Source of the DNA: Oligoflexia bacterium | Lineage (GTDB): Bacteria > Bdellovibrionota > UBA1018 > CAIMNF01 | Reading direction: 5' to 3' | DNA: 31,402 nt | Assembly (NCBI GenBank): GCA_903858975.1 | Contig: CAIOKW010000179.1 | Span: forward strand, 1-31,402 | Shown here: one piece after another, positions 1-7,096 of the stretch | How positions within the stretch are numbered: the stretch's first letter is position 1 | Layout: each line of letters opens with the position of its first letter | Notes under the pieces: generated by a model | Databases searched by the model: none | Seen by the model: the letters and a program-made list of their open reading frames with translations, nothing else | Told to the model about the DNA's origin: nothing | Made by a program: the position numbers and the translations under genes

Positions 1-115
1 CGTAGAGAAGGAGTTTCTCGGTAAGGGTGGTCTTCCCGGCATCGGGGTGGGAAATGATGGCAAAGGTCCGACGACGTTTTACCTGTTCTTCGAGTTTGCT
101 TAAGAGTTCTGACAC
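1..115 (-). CDS. prfC: Peptide chain release factor 3, N-terminal fragment (cut by window edge)
   Basis: Reading leftwards from a GTG at 115, the frame stays open to the window edge. It encodes about 14 lead residues followed by RRRTFAIISHPDAGKTTLTE, which is the G1 (P-loop) region of RF3, the GTPase that removes RF1 and RF2 from the ribosome after peptide release. RF3 proteins have a lead of about this length before the RRTFAIISHPDAGKTT stretch, which supports the GTG start; no in-frame ATG lies upstream nearby. There is no Shine-Dalgarno at normal spacing. A TGCTATACC extended -10-like box ends 6 nt before the GTG, so the transcript may be leaderless. Only the first 38 or so codons are visible. 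EF-G and LepA also have P-loops, but this exact sequence is characteristic of RF3. Confidence 0.9.
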   Translation of the reverse strand, partial: MSELLSKLEEQVKRRRTFAIISHPDAGKTTLTEKLLLY

Positions 116-121
116 TGACTC

Positions 122-127
122 GGTATA
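122..127 (-). promoter_or_regulatory. Candidate -10 box of prfC
   Basis: On the minus strand this reads TATACC preceded by TGC, an extended -10 arrangement. It ends exactly 6 nt before the GTG start at 115. No convincing -35 is seen 16-18 nt upstream. It is listed because the same geometry recurs at several other genes in the window. Confidence 0.35.
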
Positions 128-226
128 GCAAAACCCCTCAGAAGAAGAAATACATAAAGTTCAATCATTTCAGAAATATAAAGGATTACTAAAGAAAAGG
201 CTAATGCCTGACTAAAAAAGTCCGAT

Positions 227-691
227 ATGTATAACATGAAGAGTGTGGAACAACCGACCATTGCGATTGTAGTAACCCGGGACCGGGGGGAGCCTGTCCT
301 CGCTGATACGCTGACCAGTTCAGAAGAAATTCTTGAACTGGAACTCGCGATGATCAATCAGGAGGCCGAGCCCTTAAAACGAGTTCAGGACTTCCGAGTG
401 AGACAAGCAGCGGAAGATGAAGAATTTGCTGATTTCGTGGAAGGGATCCTCTCTCAACCCTTTTTAAAGCAAGAAGTGCAAGAACATGCCGTTCAGTGGT
501 TTAAATCTCGAACAAAAATAGAGACTTACCAAAAAGCTGAGGATGAGGCGTCTCGCGTGATCGCACTGTATGCCTTCCAGGTTTTTGCCGGTGATCCGAA
601 GAAAACCGACTTCCTTCTCGCGGGACCGAAAGCCCGAGTCAGAATCAAAGTGATTGATCTTTCTCAGTATCATTCATCGGCTGCCGCTTAA
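227..691 (+). CDS. Hypothetical acidic protein, 154 residues
   Basis: I do not recognise a family. The frame runs from ATG 227 (or ATG 236, three codons later) to a stop at 691, divergent from prfC. There is no signal peptide or membrane segment. A short beta-rich start (TIAIVVTRD) is followed by a long, strongly charged helical region with many Glu and Gln residues, and a C-terminal stretch rich in Lys and Arg (GPKARVRIKVIDL). The likely product is a soluble cytoplasmic protein. Neither start has a clear ribosome binding site. Codon use resembles its neighbours, and the frame on the opposite strand is only a short shadow, so I take this to be a real gene of unknown role. Confidence 0.6.
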   Translation: MYNMKSVEQPTIAIVVTRDRGEPVLADTLTSSEEILELELAMINQEAEPLKRVQDFRVRQAAEDEEFADFVEGILSQPFLKQEVQEHAVQWFKSRTKIETYQKAEDEASRVIALYAFQVFAGDPKKTDFLLAGPKARVRIKVIDLSQYHSSAAA

Positions 692-783
692 AAATAAGCA
701 TTCAGAGTAGTTTTAGTTTGCTTTACTGATGCAACCTGTCGTAAACCCTTCGCAACGCATATTTGCGAGTCGAAAGGGTAGGC

Positions 784-1296
784 ATGAAAAGCATATTGAG
801 CTTGGGGTTGTTCTTTCTCGGTCTTCATTCAGCATTAGCATCCGGTTGGGGAGCGGCAGTTCCTCAGTGTCTGGATAACAATCGCACTCCTCTTCCCGTA
901 AACAACGCAAAAGTCCTTCAATGGCGTGAAAGTACCCAAGACCAATTCCAAGATCGTGGTTTTGTTCAAGGGGTCATTACCAATGTTTATCCTGATCAAA
1001 CCGGGCATGCGCACTTCGCCCTCAATCTCGACCAAAGCTCAGGTGGAGATATCGAAATCATTTATAATCAAGAATTTGGTCGCCTTCCGAATCTTCAGCC
1101 GGGAATGACCGTGGTTGCTTGTGGTGACTATATCACTGCAGGACCACGCTCCAGACTTCCGTCTCCGATGGGAGCAATCATTCACTGGGTTCATTACAAT
1201 CCAGGCGATCGTGATGGCGGACGTCACCCGAACGGGTATCTGATCATTAATGGACAAACTTTTGGATTTTCAGCGCAGACTGCTGGAAATCGCTAA
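784..1296 (+). CDS. Secreted DUF3465-family protein
   Basis: The start is ATG 784, preceded by AAAGGG at good spacing; an in-frame TTG at 763 is less likely. The first 20 or so residues form a Sec signal peptide with a hydrophobic core and cleavage near ALA-S. The mature part matches DUF3465 in pattern. It has a short beta-barrel-like stretch (FVQGVITNVYPDQTG, then HAHFALNL), a stretch predicting a boundary for oxygen or small ligands (GMTVVACGDYI), and the hallmark GAIIHWVHYNP followed by GGRHPNGYLIINGQTFGF. Members are small periplasmic or secreted proteins of unknown function, often described as OB-fold-like. It ends 6 bp before rnd and may be co-transcribed with it, although nothing links their functions. 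Confidence 0.75.
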   Translation: MKSILSLGLFFLGLHSALASGWGAAVPQCLDNNRTPLPVNNAKVLQWRESTQDQFQDRGFVQGVITNVYPDQTGHAHFALNLDQSSGGDIEIIYNQEFGRLPNLQPGMTVVACGDYITAGPRSRLPSPMGAIIHWVHYNPGDRDGGRHPNGYLIINGQTFGFSAQTAGNR

Positions 1297-1302
1297 GAGT
1301 TT

Positions 1303-2511
1303 GTGACATTGTCCCAGTCGATGTCCGTACTTCCACTTGAATTGATTTCAGATCCGAAACAAGTCGCTGCAATCGGTAAGACGCTTGCTCAGGCGACTCT
1401 TATCGCCTTTGATACTGAATTCATCCGCGAAAGTACCTTCTATCCAAAGCTAGAAGTACTTCAACTCGCAACGCTGGAAGATGCTTGGCTCATTGATACT
1501 CAATCACTTTCAAAAAAGGATATGCAGCCCATCCTCGATGCGCTGACCAATCCAAATATTTTAAAAATTGTTCATGCAGCTCATGGAGACCAAGAGTGTC
1601 TGTTATCTGCTTACGATACTTTGGCCGCGCCACTTTTTGATACAGCGGTGGGAGCTTCACTCTGTGGCCTTGGGGACAACATTGGTCTTGGAAACCTCAT
1701 TCGATCCATCTTGGGGATTGAGCTTCCAAAGGGTTATGCTCGAACGAACTGGTCAAAGCGGCCGCTTCCGAAACCCGTTTTGGAATATGCGCTTTTGGAT
1801 GTGAAGCACTTGATCGAAGTTTCTCAAATCCTATTTCAGCGCTTAGATGAAAACGGAAGAAGAGCATGGTCACTCGACCTTTCTTCAAAGTTCAGTGAGC
1901 GTAGACTTTATGAAACACCGCCCGAAGATATCGCTAAGCGACTTGCACAATCGGGCAAATTCAATGTTCGCGATTATGCTGTTTTATTGGAACTTGTTCG
2001 TTGGCGCGAAGAGCGAGTTCGAGAATTAAATGTTCCGAGGCGTTGGCTTGCCGAAGATGGCGTACTGATTGATCTTGCTAAGATTAAGCCCACCACTTCA
2101 GAACAACTCCAGGGGTTTCGTGGCCTATCAAAAGGCGAAGCAAAAGGGCCTCATGCTGAGCGTATTTTGAGTGCAGTACTTCGAGGCGTGAGTAGTGATG
2201 CCGAAGTTCCTATTGAAATTAAGCGTCGGAATATTCTTCAACCTTCATCCGATGAAGGAATGGGCATGGATCTGCTCCGGGTAGTTTTGGACATTTTTTC
2301 AGACGAATATCAAATTGCTGCGAAACACATTGTTCAGCCGCAAAACATTTTGCCGCTTCTTCGTCTACACCCCAAAGAAGTGAGTGATATCACTGAGAGT
2401 GGTCTTGTTTCTCCTCAATTGGGTGAACAGGGACTGGCAAGCTTGTTCTCTTTCTTGACGGGAGAGAAAAGTTTGGTGTTAGAAGCCGGAAAAAAAGTTC
2501 GGCTCAAGTAA
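1303..2511 (+). CDS. rnd: Ribonuclease D
   Basis: A 3'-5' exoribonuclease of the DEDDy group that trims the 3' ends of tRNA precursors and other stable RNAs. Exo I is visible as FDTEFIRESTFYPKLEVLQL (D37 and E39 counted from GTG 1303). Exo II is IVHAAHGDQECL, and Exo III is the YALLDVKHL stretch with the Tyr and Asp of the DEDDy type. GYARTNWSKRPLP between them is typical of RNase D. An HRDC domain follows (LLELVRWREERVRELNVPRR). The length of about 400 residues is slightly above the usual 375. Possible starts are GTG 1303, TTG 1309 and ATG 1321. AAGAG at 1295-1299 fits TTG 1309 or GTG 1303 better than the ATG. The stop abuts the stop of the convergent VOC gene with no gap. Confidence 0.92.
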   Translation: MTLSQSMSVLPLELISDPKQVAAIGKTLAQATLIAFDTEFIRESTFYPKLEVLQLATLEDAWLIDTQSLSKKDMQPILDALTNPNILKIVHAAHGDQECLLSAYDTLAAPLFDTAVGASLCGLGDNIGLGNLIRSILGIELPKGYARTNWSKRPLPKPVLEYALLDVKHLIEVSQILFQRLDENGRRAWSLDLSSKFSERRLYETPPEDIAKRLAQSGKFNVRDYAVLLELVRWREERVRELNVPRRWLAEDGVLIDLAKIKPTTSEQLQGFRGLSKGEAKGPHAERILSAVLRGVSSDAEVPIEIKRRNILQPSSDEGMGMDLLRVVLDIFSDEYQIAAKHIVQPQNILPLLRLHPKEVSDITESGLVSPQLGEQGLASLFSFLTGEKSLVLEAGKKVRLK

Positions 2512-2931
2512 TTATTCGGCCGGTGTATATGCTGAGCGCTTCGCCACTGGGATGTGATACAGAATCTGAATCACGATTCCATCTGGATCCTCAAAATAAA
2601 AAGAACGAGCGCCATCCCGATGGGTTTTGATTTCTTTTACGACTTTTGCCCCGTGGTGCTTGATGTGCGCGTACCATTCGTCCACATCATCTAGGTTAGG
2701 AACAAAGAATCCAATATGATTGAGGCTGCCCGGCTTGTGAAGGGGAGCGTCCGCTTGATGAAGCGCTAGGTTATCAAGACCGGGGCCATCAGAGTCAAGG
2801 GAGGTTACGTAAACGGTCTTAGGATCGGGCTCCCACTCCACCTGCATTTTCATGACCTTGCAGTAGAATTCCTTTGAGGCTTGAGCATTTCGAACATTCA
2901 GGGCTACGTGGCGCATTCCTAGTGTTTTCAT
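2512..2931 (-). CDS. VOC-superfamily (glyoxalase/dioxygenase fold) protein
   Basis: A 139-residue protein with the paired beta-alpha-beta-beta-beta modules of the vicinal oxygen chelate fold. It starts MRHVALNVRNAQASKEFYC and has a central SLNHIGFFVPNLDDVDEWYA and a closing FYFEDPDGIVIQILYH. The likely metal ligands are the His in RHVAL, the His in NHIGF and the Glu or Gln in the FEDPDG-IVIQ strand. Family members include glyoxalase I, extradiol dioxygenases, fosfomycin-resistance proteins and methylmalonyl-CoA epimerase; the sequence alone does not select among them. The ATG is preceded by GAAGGTGA. The gene diverges from glutaredoxin with only 40 bp between the starts and ends directly against rnd. 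Confidence 0.8.
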   Translation of the reverse strand: MKTLGMRHVALNVRNAQASKEFYCKVMKMQVEWEPDPKTVYVTSLDSDGPGLDNLALHQADAPLHKPGSLNHIGFFVPNLDDVDEWYAHIKHHGAKVVKEIKTHRDGARSFYFEDPDGIVIQILYHIPVAKRSAYTPAE

Positions 2932-2959
2932 TCACCTTCATTTTAGCATCGTTTTCGTG

Positions 2960-2965
2960 TAAAAT
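2960..2965 (+). promoter_or_regulatory. Candidate -10 box of the glutaredoxin gene
   Basis: TAAAAT (five of six against TATAAT) ends 6 nt before the glutaredoxin ATG at 2972, so transcription would begin at or next to the start codon. No Shine-Dalgarno lies between them. The -35 is weak. Confidence 0.4.
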
Positions 2966-2971
2966 GAACCC

Positions 2972-3223
2972 ATGAAGAAAGTTACTGTTTATTCAATGCT
3001 CAATTGTCCCTACTGTGTGAAAGCCAAGGCGCTTCTGACTCAACGAGCGGTTCCCTTTGAGACCGTGATGATTGATGATTGGTCTGATCAAGCCTGGGAC
3101 GATTTCGTGAAAAAAAGCGGAATGAAAACCGTGCCCCAAGTCTATGTCGATGGAAACCTCATTGGGGGTTACAGCCAGCTTGCCGAAGTGGATGCAAAAG
3201 ACCAGCTTGCAAGCTTGAAGTAA
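2972..3223 (+). CDS. grxC: Glutaredoxin, class I (GrxC-like)
   Basis: An 83-residue dithiol glutaredoxin, a cytoplasmic glutathione-dependent disulfide reductase. The active site is CPYC at C12-C15 after the first beta strand (KVTVYSMLNCPYC). TVPQVYVDG contains the cis-Pro loop, and GGYSQLAEVDA is the glutathione-binding turn. The length is that of a full glutaredoxin. The gene sits between two convergently oriented minus-strand genes and is not in an operon. The upstream region has no ribosome binding site but has a TAAAAT box placed for a leaderless transcript. Assignment to GrxC rather than another class I member is by general resemblance. Confidence 0.9.
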   Translation: MKKVTVYSMLNCPYCVKAKALLTQRAVPFETVMIDDWSDQAWDDFVKKSGMKTVPQVYVDGNLIGGYSQLAEVDAKDQLASLK

Positions 3224-3231
3224 GCACCACC

Positions 3232-4107
3232 CTAAGCTTGGAATCGGGTGACGTACCCGCATCGCTGGCAAAGGGGATTTATTAATTTTCGATTCAGAAA
3301 CCCAGTTAAAATTTCTTTTGCCTGGGGTGAGTCGAGAATTTCGCTGACGGATTGGTTCTGAATTTTACCGAGTGGAATTTTTCCTTCTTTGTCCAAACAG
3401 CAGGGCACGACCGTGCCGTCGACCAGAATCCCAAAGTGATTGCGCAGCCCATAGCAGGTTCCCTTAGAGCCAAGCTCCGGGAGGTCAAGGTCTGGCCATT
3501 TGAATTCTGTATCGTAGTGGACGTAGAGCCGATTTAAGAGTCTATGGCTTTTTTGATCGCGGACATCGGTTACATTCGGGAAGGGGACGCCGAACCGTTC
3601 TTCAATCTTTTCTTGAATCAGTCGATTACTGGAGCGAGAACTGTCGGGAGACTCCAAGTTCCAAAGTCTAAAATTAAGATACAAATCTGGCCGTCGAACA
3701 AATGCATTTTCGACAAATTGAAATACCTTCTCCAAATATTCGCTAGGATCTTTATCTGGAAAATTATCATTAAAGCTATGAAGAGAGAAATTCACCTGTC
3801 GGATCGAGGGGTGCAGAAGGAGTTCTGCTCGTTTTTCGGTAAGCAGCACTCCATTTGAAACGAAAAAAACGGGAACTTGGAAGTGTGAGCAGATTTCGAG
3901 CATCTCGGCTAATTTGGGGTGAACTAAGGGTTCCCCCATGAGGTGAAAGGTAACTTGTTCGGTAAGAGGGGCGACTTCACTGATGATTTTTTCAAAGAGT
4001 GAAAGTTCCATGATTTGTTTTGCGCGAATGACTTCGGGGCAGAAGCTGCACTGGAGATTGCAGATATTGCTGATTTCAATATTCACTTTATGAAAGCGCT
4101 TTGCCAC
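3232..4107 (-). CDS. Radical SAM/SPASM-domain protein
   Basis: A 291-residue radical SAM enzyme. The first 4Fe-4S cluster is CNLQCSFC (C16, C20, C23). It is followed by the SAM-binding GEP motif (HLMGEPLVHP) and the strand FFVSNGVLL. The C-terminal part is a SPASM-type extension: TCYGLRNHFGILVDGTVVPC, then a further Cys, and LCQRCGY near the end, which can bind auxiliary Fe-S clusters. SPASM enzymes often modify peptides or cofactors. No small Cys-rich precursor peptide or partner is adjacent, so the substrate is unknown. The start is GTG 4107 without a good ribosome binding site; a TTAAAT box lies 7 nt upstream. It converges on glutaredoxin. Confidence 0.85.
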   Translation of the reverse strand: MAKRFHKVNIEISNICNLQCSFCPEVIRAKQIMELSLFEKIISEVAPLTEQVTFHLMGEPLVHPKLAEMLEICSHFQVPVFFVSNGVLLTEKRAELLLHPSIRQVNFSLHSFNDNFPDKDPSEYLEKVFQFVENAFVRRPDLYLNFRLWNLESPDSSRSSNRLIQEKIEERFGVPFPNVTDVRDQKSHRLLNRLYVHYDTEFKWPDLDLPELGSKGTCYGLRNHFGILVDGTVVPCCLDKEGKIPLGKIQNQSVSEILDSPQAKEILTGFLNRKLINPLCQRCGYVTRFQA

Positions 4108-4156
4108 GGCTGAGATTTAACACAATCCGGACTTGTTTCGTCTTCTTTTTTACGGA

Positions 4157-4162
4157 TAGAAT
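4157..4162 (+). promoter_or_regulatory. Candidate -10 box of the CPBP-like gene
   Basis: TAGAAT ends 6 nt before ATG 4169. TTGTTT at 4133-4138 lies 18 bp upstream and can act as the -35. There is no Shine-Dalgarno between box and start. Confidence 0.4.
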
Positions 4163-4168
4163 GAGACC

Positions 4169-4579
4169 ATGATGGGAAAGGTTTCACTCGGGTTTATAGC
4201 AACCCTCTTTTTTATGCTGGTATTTGGTTTTGCCTCGTATGAATTTGCCGGGGTTCTCCAGTATTCAGTTCCGGTATTCCCAAAAGAGAGCTTGAAATTA
4301 CTATCGATTTTACTACTTTTCCCCCTGGCCTCTGAGCTGATTCTGAGGGGGCTGATCTGGGGAATCTCAATTAAATTGCTACGAAATGAGTGGGTTGCAT
4401 TCATTGGAACGGCCATCCTTTTTGTAGCGCTACAAGGTTTTCGGGAGGTGTCTTACCCTGTGATTTCTGCTTTTGGGATCGCACTGCTTTGCTCAGGTAT
4501 CAGGCGGCATCTGGGATTATCTGCAACGATTTTCGGTCACTTAGCCTTCGTTTTAGGTTTTTGGTTCGGTTCTCTATAA
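4169..4579 (+). CDS. Small CPBP (CAAX-protease-like) membrane protein, degenerate
   Basis: 136 residues with about four hydrophobic helices. PLASELILRGLIWG resembles CPBP motif 1 (EExxxR), but the first Glu is Ser, leaving SE-x3-R. FVALQGFRE stands where the FxxxH motif would be, with Gln replacing His. SATIFGHLAFVLGF keeps the third-motif His. CPBP proteins are intramembrane glutamate-type proteases, or bacteriocin-immunity and regulatory relatives. With two expected catalytic residues changed, this copy may not be proteolytic. The start is ATG 4169 or ATG 4172, with no clear ribosome binding site. The gene diverges from the radical SAM gene by 61 bp. The family call rests on the SExxxRG and GHLAF motifs and is moderate. 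Confidence 0.55.
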   Translation: MMGKVSLGFIATLFFMLVFGFASYEFAGVLQYSVPVFPKESLKLLSILLLFPLASELILRGLIWGISIKLLRNEWVAFIGTAILFVALQGFREVSYPVISAFGIALLCSGIRRHLGLSATIFGHLAFVLGFWFGSL

Positions 4580-4659
4580 TATTTGTAGATTAAATCTCTG
4601 TCTCTTCGATACACTATATAGGTCTCGCTCCGAAATGGATTTCGGAAAGGATGATTTAT

Positions 4660-5856
4660 ATGCGGAAAAATGGATTTTTCCAGGTGCTTGGTTTGATGTT
4701 TTTACTCTCTGCCTGTGGGCAAGCAGAGCCTGAATCAAATGGTGTGCTCACCGTAATTCAGAATAAGGCAGTCGTACTGCATGATTCAATCCAGCAAAAA
4801 GAGGTTTGTAAAAACCAATACTGCGAACCCAATTATACGCTCTATGCAAATTTTGGTCGGAAGCGATCGCCTCCGCATTCTGATCCCGTTCCGATTCCGA
4901 TAGTAAATCCGCCAAATGCCGATGTCCCTCCGGTATCGAGTATTGGGACGAGTGGCGATTTATACGATTATGCTAAGAACATCATGAATACGGCCGAAGC
5001 CTGGAGTGTGACGGAGGGCGACCCCGAGATCATCGTGGCTGACATTGATTCAGGGATGGATTTATCACACCCTGATTTGGTCGCGAACCTTTGGACGAAT
5101 CCCAAAGAGAGTGCTGCTGATCCAGGAGTGGACCATGATGGAAACGGATATGTAAACGATCTTCATGGGTATGATTTTTATGCAAACAAACCAGATCCCA
5201 TCGATGAAAATGGTCATGGAACCCATACTGCCGGCACGATTGCGGCCGTGAGAAACAATCAAGGAGTGATTGGGGTTGCTCCTCGAGTAAAGGTGATGCC
5301 ACTTCGATTTCTGGGGCCCGATGGTCAAGGGGGAACCGACGGAGCCATTCAGGCGATCTATTACGCGATTCATATGGGAGCACGGGTGATTTCCGCATCT
5401 TGGGGTGGGGGCGGTTTTAGTTCTCTCCTGGCTCAGGCGGTGAAGGATGCTGAGGATGCGGGGGTTGTTTTTGTTGCCGCCGCAGGAAATGACGGCCGTG
5501 ATATCTCACGCTTCCCAACCTATCCCGCAAGCTTTCCGAACGTGCTCACAGTGGGGGCAACGACAGCTGCGGATCAGCTCGCCGGCTTTAGTAATTTCGG
5601 CGTGAACTCAGTTCTGATTGCGGCTCCGGGAGATCGCATTTACAGCACTTACTTGCATCAAAGTTATGCAACGATGTCGGGAACCTCGATGGCAACTCCT
5701 CAAGTTTCAGGAGCCGTGGCGCTAGCGCTCAGTAAAAATAAATCTTTGATGCCAAAGCAAATCAGAAGCGCAATTTGTGGGACTGCGGATCCGATCTCCA
5801 CTTATGGAACGCAATGTGGACGAATCAATGTGGGGCGTTTTTTGAAATCAATTTAA
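4660..5856 (+). CDS. Subtilisin-like S8 serine protease, lipoprotein
   Basis: An exported serine protease of about 398 residues. ATG 4660 has GGAAAGG at normal distance; the in-frame ATG at 4651 overlaps that site and is less likely. The N-terminus ends in the lipobox LSAC with Cys19, so the protein should be lipid-anchored to a membrane or released at the cell surface. The catalytic triad is complete: Asp130 in ADIDSGMDLSHPDL, His186 in NGHGTHTAGTIAA, and Ser343 in SGTSMATPQVSGA. The oxyanion Asn is in VAAAGNDGRD. DGNGYVNDLHGYDF is a typical calcium-site and substrate-channel loop. About 100 residues between the lipobox and the catalytic domain are Pro-rich and may be a linker or short propeptide. 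It faces the SDR gene, with 4 bp between stops. Confidence 0.93.
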   Translation: MRKNGFFQVLGLMFLLSACGQAEPESNGVLTVIQNKAVVLHDSIQQKEVCKNQYCEPNYTLYANFGRKRSPPHSDPVPIPIVNPPNADVPPVSSIGTSGDLYDYAKNIMNTAEAWSVTEGDPEIIVADIDSGMDLSHPDLVANLWTNPKESAADPGVDHDGNGYVNDLHGYDFYANKPDPIDENGHGTHTAGTIAAVRNNQGVIGVAPRVKVMPLRFLGPDGQGGTDGAIQAIYYAIHMGARVISASWGGGGFSSLLAQAVKDAEDAGVVFVAAAGNDGRDISRFPTYPASFPNVLTVGATTAADQLAGFSNFGVNSVLIAAPGDRIYSTYLHQSYATMSGTSMATPQVSGAVALALSKNKSLMPKQIRSAICGTADPISTYGTQCGRINVGRFLKSI

Positions 5857-5860
5857 AGTT

Positions 5861-6937
5861 TTACGTGAGGGCTTTGTTCCGAACTTCAGGATTGGATTTC
5901 ATGTATTGCACTAAGGTTTCAGCGTAGGATGCGAAGTTGGGACATTGAAGCCCTGAGCCTTCTAATTGCTCCGTAGTCACTGAGACATCGTACTCGGTTG
6001 GATGAACGAAGTAATCAAGCGATGAGCGCGGAATTCCTAGCCAGTTTTCGAGCCCTGGAATTTTCCCCACAGCAAATTTTGCTAAACCTTTGGGGAGTGG
6101 GATTTCGATGAGGCGTTTTCCGCAAGCCTTCGCAAGAGTTTGTACCACCTCTGCGATCGTCAGTGGGCTTGGGTCTGCAAGCTGAAACGTTCTTCCGATG
6201 GATTCAGGCTTCTCGGATAGGTAGGCCATTGCATCGATGACAAAATTACTGGGGACGAGATTAATGGAATACTGAGTGGGGTCTCCCAGTTGGGGGAGGA
6301 CCGCATACTTCCCTTGGCGCAAGAGCCACTGAACTACAAAATAAGGGCCATCGTATTTCTGTGTCTCGCCAGTGCGACTATCGCCCACTACGATGGATGG
6401 GCGATAGATCGTTGCCGGAAGTCCTGAATTCATTCTTTCTCGTACGAGCAGTTCTGCTTCATATTTCGTTGATTCATAAAAGTTATTGAAAGACTGCCCT
6501 TTGATGAGATCGGTCTCTAAAAATCGTCCAGATGAGCGTCCACTGACGTAGCAAGTGCTGACATAGTGAAAGTGTTTTAGGTGAGGGAGTGTGGGAAGCA
6601 GGTCTAGTACATTTCGTGTTCCATCGACGTTGATGAGTTTTCCTAGAGATTCACTCACGTTCAGATCGTAGACAGCGGCAAAATGATAAACCTGATCCAC
6701 CTCAGCAAGTAGAGACGGGTTCGTGATTTGAAGTCCTGAAACAGTGATATCGCCCTCAATTAATTGAATGCGGTTTTTGGCGCCAGGGTTTCGCTTCTCG
6801 AGTTCCTCTAACTTTAAGTGAGCGAGGTTCAGAAATTTAGCCTGAACGAGACATAAAAATTGAGCATCGGTTTTACGGAGGATTCGATCGATAAATTCGG
6901 TGCCGAGAAAGCCAGGAAAACCTGTAAGTAAGCGCAT
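5861..6937 (-). CDS. Extended short-chain dehydrogenase/reductase (NAD-dependent epimerase or thioester-reductase type)
   Basis: A 358-residue extended SDR. The dinucleotide-binding motif is at the very N-terminus (LLTGFPGFLG). The catalytic Tyr and Lys are in YESTKYEAELL, with the upstream Ser in YVSTCYVSGRSSG. HFAAVYDL and INVDGTRNVLDLL are also typical. The N-terminal LTGFPGFLG and the absence of a sugar-nucleotide signature resemble the fatty acyl-CoA reductase and thioester-reductase branch, but the substrate cannot be fixed. It is divergent from a TetR regulator across a palindromic region, which suggests the regulator controls it. The start ATG 6937 has no clear Shine-Dalgarno. A TATTTT box ends 6 nt before it, and an alternative promoter lies further upstream at 7005-7032. 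Confidence 0.85.
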   Translation of the reverse strand: MRLLTGFPGFLGTEFIDRILRKTDAQFLCLVQAKFLNLAHLKLEELEKRNPGAKNRIQLIEGDITVSGLQITNPSLLAEVDQVYHFAAVYDLNVSESLGKLINVDGTRNVLDLLPTLPHLKHFHYVSTCYVSGRSSGRFLETDLIKGQSFNNFYESTKYEAELLVRERMNSGLPATIYRPSIVVGDSRTGETQKYDGPYFVVQWLLRQGKYAVLPQLGDPTQYSINLVPSNFVIDAMAYLSEKPESIGRTFQLADPSPLTIAEVVQTLAKACGKRLIEIPLPKGLAKFAVGKIPGLENWLGIPRSSLDYFVHPTEYDVSVTTEQLEGSGLQCPNFASYAETLVQYMKSNPEVRNKALT

Positions 6938-7004
6938 CTGCTTAAAATATCGATAAAGGTGTATAAAAGAAAGTGTTCGTTAGGGGCGTCACCTAAGTGT
7001 TTAA

Positions 7005-7032
7005 ATCATATAAATTCAATGGCTTGAGTCAT
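7005..7032 (-). promoter_or_regulatory. Candidate promoter of the SDR gene, overlapping the palindrome
   Basis: On the minus strand, ATGACT (7032-7027) and TATGAT (7010-7005) are 16 bp apart, with four and five matches to the sigma-70 boxes. The -35 lies inside the left arm of the palindrome at 7026-7060, so a bound regulator would block it. Confidence 0.35.
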
Positions 7033-7060
7033 TGGTTTAAGTTGCCTTGAACTAATACTC
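7026..7060. promoter_or_regulatory. Imperfect palindrome, candidate TetR operator
   Basis: GAGTCATTGGTTTAAG and CTTGAACTAATACTC are imperfect inverted copies around a TTGC centre. The inner arms ATTGGTTTAAG and CTTGAACTAAT match at 9 of 11 positions, and the outer GAGT/ACTC pairs match as well. The palindrome ends at the base before the TTGACA of the regulator's own promoter and covers the proposed -35 of the divergent SDR gene. Size and position suit a TetR dimer or pair of dimers. Binding itself is inferred. Confidence 0.6.
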
Positions 7061-7090
7061 TTGACAAGGCACTTTGGGACTTGCTATGGT
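7061..7090 (+). promoter_or_regulatory. Sigma-70 promoter of the tetR gene
   Basis: A perfect TTGACA (7061-7066) is followed after 18 bp by TATGGT (7085-7090), preceded by TGC as in extended -10 promoters. The expected transcription start is at about 7097, which is the A of the ATG, so the mRNA would be leaderless. Confidence 0.65.
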
Positions 7091-7096
7091 TTAAGG

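Noticed and set aside
3223..3252. CACCC/GGGTG hairpin after glutaredoxin as a terminator
   Set aside because: Only a 5-bp stem with a long loop, no T-tract, and it lies inside the end of the radical SAM gene.
5030..5398. Minus-strand open frame opposite the subtilisin gene
   Set aside because: Antisense to the Asp and His catalytic regions of a convincing gene; composition is that of a shadow.
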